This document shows positions 58,870 through 64,000 of a stretch of 64,000 bases of DNA, one piece after another (position 1 is the stretch's first letter; the number at the start of each line of letters is the position of its first letter). The notes below the pieces were generated by a model that saw only the letters and a list, made by a program, of their open reading frames with translations, searched no databases and was not told the origin of the DNA. Source of the stretch: VRUE01 sp963718755. Its GTDB lineage: Bacteria > Actinomycetota > Thermoleophilia > Solirubrobacterales > 70-9. The stretch covers positions 806,001 through 870,000 of the forward strand of contig OY970376.1 in assembly GCA_963718755.1 (NCBI GenBank). Reading direction: 5' to 3'. The translations under genes and the position numbers were made by a program.

Positions 58870-60498
58870 GTGAGGAAGCTGCACGCAGCGCTGGCTGTTC
58901 TTGGACTGGTGTCGGTGGCCCTCTGCCTCTCCTCATGCGGCGGTGGCTCGAGCGCCAAGGACGGTGGCACGCTGACCGGCAGCTACGCCTCCTTCCCCGA
59001 CTACCTCGACCCGGCGCTCTCCTACAGCCAGGAAGGCTGGCTGGCGATGTACAACACGTACCTGCCGCTGCTGACCTACAAGCACGCGGACGGCGCCGAG
59101 GGCGCTGAAGTCGTGCCCGCGCTTGCCGAGAGCCTGCCCGAGATCAGCGCCGACAAGAAGACCTACACGCTGACGCTGCGCTCTGACCTCAAGTACTCCG
59201 ACGGCACTCCCGTCAAGGCCTCCGACTTCGCCGGCACGGTCGAACGCCTGTTCAAGATCAGCTCGCCGGGCTCGCCCTTCTACGAAGGCATCGTCGGCGC
59301 GGAAGAGTTTGCCAAAACCAAGACCGGCGGCATCCCCGGGATCGAGACCGACGACAAAACCGGCGAGATCACGATCGAGCTGACCAGCCCACGCGGCACC
59401 TTCACCAACGAGCTGGCGATGCTCTTCGTCGCGCTCGTCCCGCCTGGCACCCCGGCGAAAAACATGACCACCAGCCCGATCCCGGCGACCGGCCCGTACG
59501 AGATCGTCGAGTCGGAGCCGGGCCGAGGCTGGTCCTACGAGCGCAACCCGCAGTGGGCGAAGGCCAACGGCAAGGCGATGCCCGACCTTCCCGACGGTCA
59601 CGTCGACAAGATCGAGATCTCGATCGTGCGCAACGGCGCCACGCAGGTCAACGAAATCGAACGGGACAAGACGGACTGGATGCAGACGATCGTGCCCGCC
59701 GATCTCTTCAACAAAGTCAAGGACAAATACGAGGACACCCAGTTCCGGGTCGAGCAGCCGATCAACCTCTACTTCTTCTGGATGAACACCCAGAAACCGC
59801 CCTTCGACGACCCCAAGGTTCGCCAGGCAGTCAACTACGCGGTCGACAGCGCGGCGATGGAACGGATCTACGCTGGGTCGCTCTCGGCGAGCCACCAGAT
59901 CCTGCCCGAGGGCATGCCGGGCCACGAAGCGTTCGACCTCTACCCGTACGACATGGCCAAGGCCGAAGCGCTGTTCGAGGAAGCCAACCCGTCAGACCGC
60001 GAGATCACCCTCTGGGCCATCAACGAAAGCCCCAACGACGAAGCCGGCGCCTACTTCAACGACGTGCTCGACAAACTCGGCTTCGACGCAAAGCTGAAAA
60101 CGATCAACGCCGACAACTACTACACGGTCATCGGCAACGCGGCGACGCCGGACCTGGACGCCGGCTGGACCGCGTGGATCCCCGACTACCCCAACCCCAA
60201 CGGCTTCTTCCAGCCCCTGCTCTCGGGCGAAAGCATCGCCCCCACCTTCAACACCAACTTCGCCAACATGGACGACCCGAAGCTGAACGCGAAGATCGCC
60301 AAGCTCAGCGAAGAACAGCTCGGGCCCGAGCAGGAAGACGAATACAGGGCGCTCGACCGGCAATACATGGAGCAGGCTCCGTGGGTTCCCTACGGCACCA
60401 ACACCCTCTCGACCTTCGTCTCCAGCGCGATCGATCTCGACGAGGTGATCTTCAACCCGACCATGGGCCAGGACCTGACCAGCTTCCAGCTCAAGTAA
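58870..60498 (+). CDS. oligopeptide ABC transporter substrate-binding lipoprotein
   Basis: The 542-residue extracytoplasmic protein begins with a lipoprotein signal (VALCLSSC, Cys23). It has family 5 binding-protein features: TLTLRSDLKYSDGTPVKASDF, YFFWMNTQKPPFDDPKVRQAVNYAVD and SLSASHQILPEGMPG. These bind peptides, nickel or sugars by closing two lobes. The GTG at 58870 lies one base after the MFS stop. Its stop is followed at once by the GTG of the permease gene. Confidence 0.93.
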   Translation: MRKLHAALAVLGLVSVALCLSSCGGGSSAKDGGTLTGSYASFPDYLDPALSYSQEGWLAMYNTYLPLLTYKHADGAEGAEVVPALAESLPEISADKKTYTLTLRSDLKYSDGTPVKASDFAGTVERLFKISSPGSPFYEGIVGAEEFAKTKTGGIPGIETDDKTGEITIELTSPRGTFTNELAMLFVALVPPGTPAKNMTTSPIPATGPYEIVESEPGRGWSYERNPQWAKANGKAMPDLPDGHVDKIEISIVRNGATQVNEIERDKTDWMQTIVPADLFNKVKDKYEDTQFRVEQPINLYFFWMNTQKPPFDDPKVRQAVNYAVDSAAMERIYAGSLSASHQILPEGMPGHEAFDLYPYDMAKAEALFEEANPSDREITLWAINESPNDEAGAYFNDVLDKLGFDAKLKTINADNYYTVIGNAATPDLDAGWTAWIPDYPNPNGFFQPLLSGESIAPTFNTNFANMDDPKLNAKIAKLSEEQLGPEQEDEYRALDRQYMEQAPWVPYGTNTLSTFVSSAIDLDEVIFNPTMGQDLTSFQLK

Positions 60499-61512
60499 GT
60501 GGAGGGCCGCAGCCCCTGGTATCTGGCTTACCGGCGGCTGCGGCGCAACCGGGTCGCCCTCGCCTTCGGCGCCCTCTTCGTCGCGATCGTCGTCTTCGTC
60601 CTCGCCGCCCCGCTATGGGCCGACCACGTCGCGCACACCGGCCCGAACGCGACCCACACGACCGAGAAGGTCGAGGTGGACGGCGAGGCGCGCGAAGTCG
60701 TCAACCTCGAAGGCAAGCCGATCGAGCCGCTCTTCTTCGGCGCCGGCGGCGAGTTCTTCCTCGGCGCCGACGGCCGGCTCGGCCGCGACGAGATGGTGCG
60801 GCTGATGTACGGCGGCCGGGTCTCGATCTTCGTCGGCATCGTCTCGACCCTGATCGCGACGCTGCTGGCGACGGTCCTCGGGCTCCTCGCCGGGTACTAC
60901 CGCGGCTGGGCTGACGCGGCGATCTCGCGCACGCTGGACGTCGTCTGGGCCTTCCCGGTGACCCTGCTGGCAATCGCGCTCGGGCTCTCGCTGGCGGTCG
61001 GCGGCCTGCATATCGGCCCACTCGACCTCGCCGGCAGCTCGATCTGGATCCCGATCCTGATCATCGCCTTCGTATACACCCCCTATATGGCGCGACCGAT
61101 CCGCGGTGCGGTGCTCTCGCTGCGCGAGCGGGAGTTCGTCGAGGCCGCGGTCTCGCAGGGCGCCGGCCCGCTGCGGGTGATGTTCAGCGAGCTGCTGCCG
61201 AACCTGCTCTCGACCCTGATCGTCTTCTTCACCCTCGGCGTCGCCAACAGCATGCTGCTCGAGTCGACCCTCTCCTTCCTCGGAGTCGGCGTGCAGGCGC
61301 CCAACACCTCCTGGGGGACGATGATCGGCGGCGGCTTCGAGCTGATCAGCACGGCGCCGCTGCTGACCGTGATCCCCGGCACGATGATCCTGCTGACCGT
61401 GCTCGCGATCAACGTCCTCGGCGACGGCCTGCGCGATGCCCTCGACCCGAAATCGAAGCTGCGGCTCGAGGCGCACGCGGGCATCCCGGAGCCAGAGGGG
61501 ACGGCGGTCTAG
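60499..61512 (+). CDS. oligopeptide ABC transporter permease (DppC/OppC type)
   Basis: The 337-residue permease has six helices and the EAA motif (REFVEAAVSQGAGPLRVMFSELLPN). An N-terminal helix is followed by an unusual hydrophilic insert (about residues 45-100, THTTEKVEVDGEAREVVNLEGK) rather than the short loop of DppC. The C-terminal GDGLRDALDPK is typical of the C subunit. The GTG is directly after the binding-protein stop. The C-before-B order is the reverse of the usual one. Confidence 0.93.
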   Translation: MEGRSPWYLAYRRLRRNRVALAFGALFVAIVVFVLAAPLWADHVAHTGPNATHTTEKVEVDGEAREVVNLEGKPIEPLFFGAGGEFFLGADGRLGRDEMVRLMYGGRVSIFVGIVSTLIATLLATVLGLLAGYYRGWADAAISRTLDVVWAFPVTLLAIALGLSLAVGGLHIGPLDLAGSSIWIPILIIAFVYTPYMARPIRGAVLSLREREFVEAAVSQGAGPLRVMFSELLPNLLSTLIVFFTLGVANSMLLESTLSFLGVGVQAPNTSWGTMIGGGFELISTAPLLTVIPGTMILLTVLAINVLGDGLRDALDPKSKLRLEAHAGIPEPEGTAV

Positions 61513-62469
61513 ATGGCCCGTTTCATCATCAGGCGCCTCGCCGGCATGGTCGCCGTCCTCTTCGCCGCCTCGGTGATCGTCTTCCTGATCTTCAACGTGA
61601 TCCCCAGCTCCGACCCGGCACGAAGCATGGCGGGAAAGAACCCCTCGCCGGCGCTGATCGACAGCATCACCGAGGAATGGGGCTTCGACGAGCCGCTGCC
61701 GCAGCAGTACCTGACGATGATGGGGAAGATCTTCAGCGGCGACGTGATCTCCTACGAAGGGCGGGAAAATGTCGTCGAACGGATCGCCGAAGGGCTCCCG
61801 GCGACCTTCTCGCTCTGCATCGGCGCCGCGGTGATCTGGATGTTCTTCGGCATCCTCTTCGGCTACCTCTCGGCGGTGCGGGCCGGGGGGCTGCTCGACC
61901 GGGCCTTGACGATCGTCGCCGTCACCGGCATCTCGATGCCGGTCTTCTGGCTGGCGGCGATCTTCCTCAACTACCTCACCTACAAGATCGAACTCTTCCC
62001 CTCGGGCACCTACGTCCCCCTCGCCGAAGACCCGTTCGAGTGGGCGAACCACCTCTTCCTGCCCTGGGTGACCCTGGCCGTCGTCTACATCGGCCTCTAC
62101 AGCAGGGTGCTGCGCTCCAACATGCTCGACGCGATGGACGAGGACTACGTGCGCACGGCCCGGGCCAAGGGGCTGGGCGAGCGCCAGGTGATGACCCGCC
62201 ACGTCCTGCGCAACTCGCTGGTCCCGATAGTCACCCTCTTCGGCCTCGACTTCGGCGCCCTGCTGGGCGGCGCGATCCTCGTCGAAGCGGTCTTCAGCCT
62301 CGACGGCATCGGCCTCTACACCTACGACTCGCTGCTCAACCAGGACCTGCCGCCGGTGATGACCGTGGTCCTCTTCGGCGCCTTCTTCGTCGTCCTCTTC
62401 AACACCCTGGTCGACATCGCCTACGCGTATCTCGACCCGCGGGTGAAGCTGGGGGCCTCGGCGAAGTGA
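61513..62469 (+). CDS. oligopeptide ABC transporter permease (DppB/OppB type)
   Basis: The 318-residue permease has six helices, the DppB start (RRLAGMVAVLFAASVIVFLIFN, IPSSDPAR) and the EAA region (DEDYVRTARAKGLGERQVMTRHVLRNSL), ending LVDIAYAYLDPRVK. The ATG directly follows the stop of the C permease and its TGA overlaps the next gene (GTGA). Confidence 0.95.
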   Translation: MARFIIRRLAGMVAVLFAASVIVFLIFNVIPSSDPARSMAGKNPSPALIDSITEEWGFDEPLPQQYLTMMGKIFSGDVISYEGRENVVERIAEGLPATFSLCIGAAVIWMFFGILFGYLSAVRAGGLLDRALTIVAVTGISMPVFWLAAIFLNYLTYKIELFPSGTYVPLAEDPFEWANHLFLPWVTLAVVYIGLYSRVLRSNMLDAMDEDYVRTARAKGLGERQVMTRHVLRNSLVPIVTLFGLDFGALLGGAILVEAVFSLDGIGLYTYDSLLNQDLPPVMTVVLFGAFFVVLFNTLVDIAYAYLDPRVKLGASAK

Positions 62470-64000
62470 GCGAGGCGCTGCTCAGCGTGGAGGATCTGCG
62501 CGTCCGCTTCGCCACCGAAGAGGGCGAGGTCGAGGCGGTCGGCGGCGTCTCCTTCGAGCTCACCCCCGGCGAGGTGCTGGCGATCGTCGGCGAGTCGGGC
62601 TCGGGCAAGAGCGTCACCGCGCAGACGATCCTCGGCCTCACCGACTCGCGCAACGCGCGCATCGACGGCTCGGCGCGATTCGAGGGGCACGAGCTGATCG
62701 GCGCCGGCGAAGCGGAGCTGCGCAAGGTACGGGGCGCGGGGATCGCGATGATCTTCCAGGACCCGATGACCTCGCTGAACCCGGTCTACCGCGTCGGGGC
62801 GCAGATCGTCGAGGCGATCCGCGCCCACCGGCCGCAGACCGGCAAGGCCGAGGCCCGCGAGCTGGCCGTCGAGCTGCTCGATTCGGTTGGCATCCCGGAT
62901 CCGAACCGGCGGGTCGACGCCTACCCACACGAATTCTCTGGCGGGATGCGACAACGGGCGATGATCGCGATGGCGCTGTCGGCCGAGCCGCGGGTGCTGA
63001 TCGCCGACGAGCCGACGACCGCGCTCGACGTGACCGTGCAGGCGCAGATCCTCGAGCTGCTGCGGCGCCTGCACAGCGAACGCGACCTGGCGACGATCCT
63101 GATCACCCACGACCTCGGCGTCGTCGCCGAGGTCGCCGACCGGGTCCTCGTGATGCACGAGGGGAGGATCGTCGAGCGCGGCGGGCTCGATGAGATCTTC
63201 TACGCGCCGCAGGACCCCTACACGCGCAAGCTGCTCGATGCCGCCGTCCGGCTCGACCAGGCCCCGCCGTTGCGCCCCACCCGCGGGGAGGGCCCCCTGC
63301 TCGAGGTCACCGACCTGGTCAAGCACTTCCCGCTCAGGCGCGGCCTGCTGATCGAGCGCGAGGTCGACCGCGTGCGGGCGGTGGACGGCGTCAGCTTCAG
63401 CGTCGCCAGGGGCGAGACGCTCGGCCTCGTCGGCGAGTCGGGCAGCGGCAAGTCGACCCTCTCGCGGACCGTGCTGCAGTTGCTGGCGCCGACCTCGGGC
63501 TCGGTCCGCTTCGAGGGGCGCGAGATCGCCGGCCTCTCGCGCCGCGAGATGCGGCCGCTGCGGGCAGAGATGCAGATGGTCTTCCAGGATCCCTACGCCT
63601 CGCTCAACCCGCGCAAGCGGATCGGCCAGATCGTCGGCGAGCCCCTGCGCCTGCAGGGCGGCGCCTCGGGGGCCGAGCTGCGCGGCCAGGTTCAGGAGCT
63701 GCTCGAGCGGGTCGGCCTCCCGCCCGCCCACTACCAGCGCTACCCGCACGAGTTCTCCGGCGGGCAGCGGCAGCGGATCGGCATCGCCCGTGCCCTCGCC
63801 CTGCGGCCGAAGCTGATCGTCGCCGACGAGCCCGTCTCGGCCCTCGACGTCTCGATCCAGGCCCAGATCCTCGATCTGCTCGCCGACCTGCAGGACGACT
63901 TCGGTCTCACCTACGTCTTCATCGCCCACGACATCGGTGTCGTTCGCCACGTCTCCGACCGGATCGCGGTCATGCACGAGGGCAGGGTCGTCGAGCAGGG
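62466..64000 (+). CDS. fused DppD-DppF peptide ABC transporter ATPase (partial, right end outside window)
   Basis: An open frame from GTG 62466 runs to the window end with no stop (at least 511 codons). It holds two ATP-binding domains. The first (about residues 1-265) has GESGSGKS, the Q-loop FQDPMTSLNPV, FSGGMRQRAMIAMAL and DEPTTALDV. The second (from about 278) has GESGSGKS, FQDPYASLNPR, FSGGQRQRIGIARAL and DEPVSALDV. In most operons these are separate proteins (D and F). Each domain is complete, so the fusion should work as one ATPase pair. Only the last segment, after EGRVVEQ, is outside. Confidence 0.94.
   Translation, partial: MSEALLSVEDLRVRFATEEGEVEAVGGVSFELTPGEVLAIVGESGSGKSVTAQTILGLTDSRNARIDGSARFEGHELIGAGEAELRKVRGAGIAMIFQDPMTSLNPVYRVGAQIVEAIRAHRPQTGKAEARELAVELLDSVGIPDPNRRVDAYPHEFSGGMRQRAMIAMALSAEPRVLIADEPTTALDVTVQAQILELLRRLHSERDLATILITHDLGVVAEVADRVLVMHEGRIVERGGLDEIFYAPQDPYTRKLLDAAVRLDQAPPLRPTRGEGPLLEVTDLVKHFPLRRGLLIEREVDRVRAVDGVSFSVARGETLGLVGESGSGKSTLSRTVLQLLAPTSGSVRFEGREIAGLSRREMRPLRAEMQMVFQDPYASLNPRKRIGQIVGEPLRLQGGASGAELRGQVQELLERVGLPPAHYQRYPHEFSGGQRQRIGIARALALRPKLIVADEPVSALDVSIQAQILDLLADLQDDFGLTYVFIAHDIGVVRHVSDRIAVMHEGRVVEQ

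Overview
The window is high-GC, gene-dense actinobacterial DNA. Gene content and style suggest the class Thermoleophilia (Solirubrobacterales-like): many large secreted beta-rich proteins with Pro/Gly-rich tails, GTG and TTG starts, long runs of genes joined by ATGA/GTGA overlaps, and a Mce-type permease pair. This placement is inference; there is no rRNA or marker gene that fixes it.

Layout. 1-2.2 kb: an MMPL transporter behind the tail of another gene. 2.2-8.9 kb (minus): a phosphate operon, pstS-pstC-pstA-pstB, that continues through overlapping stop/start codons into a frameshifted lipoprotein gene, two zinc-ribbon genes and a membrane-anchored protein. A divergent gene at 9.1 kb encodes a PhoB/OmpR-type DNA-binding domain with no receiver, and a PHO-box-like triple repeat lies between it and pstS. 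9.4-18.3 kb (minus): a tightly coupled ftsH operon whose later genes encode a secreted 539-residue propeller-like protein, a 1485-residue surface protein with a degenerate metallophosphoesterase-like region, and a 243-residue membrane-anchored protein. 18.4-24.4 kb (minus): a second, much larger PstS-like exoprotein and two coupled secreted propeller-like proteins. 24.5-28.5 kb: a MerR regulator with a B12-domain-like C-terminus, a degenerate GGDEF protein and a secreted alpha/beta hydrolase.

28.6-40.3 kb is mostly core genome: a LapA-like protein, recR, ebfC, dnaX and the SRP RNA gene. About 5 kb of accessory genes sit between dnaX and the SRP RNA (a polytopic membrane protein, acetolactate decarboxylase, an ABC-2 exporter, a membrane protein). 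These are followed by a lipoprotein, a Kef/NhaP-type antiporter and a secreted protein. Long nested palindromes sit in frame inside the linker regions of dnaX and of the polytopic membrane protein.

40.5-49.4 kb is a defence island. It begins at a tRNA-Val(CAC) gene whose 3' 47 bp are duplicated 2.1 kb downstream, delimiting an integrase-less mini-element. The element carries an AbiGi-like gene, a two-gene toxin-antitoxin-like pair and a small membrane protein. Next to it is a type I restriction-modification operon (hsdM-hsdS-hsdR) whose HsdR carries an extra C-terminal AlbA/Schlafen-like domain.

49.4-57.1 kb holds housekeeping and accessory genes: a glyoxalase-fold protein, ArfB, pterin carbinolamine dehydratase, a GST, a GntR regulator with two MlaE/YrbE permeases, a netrin-like secreted protein, an alcohol dehydrogenase and an HD-GYP phosphodiesterase. 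After a 470-bp non-coding gap, 57.6-64 kb (plus) is an MFS exporter followed by an oligopeptide ABC transporter, with a fused two-domain ATPase cut off by the window end.
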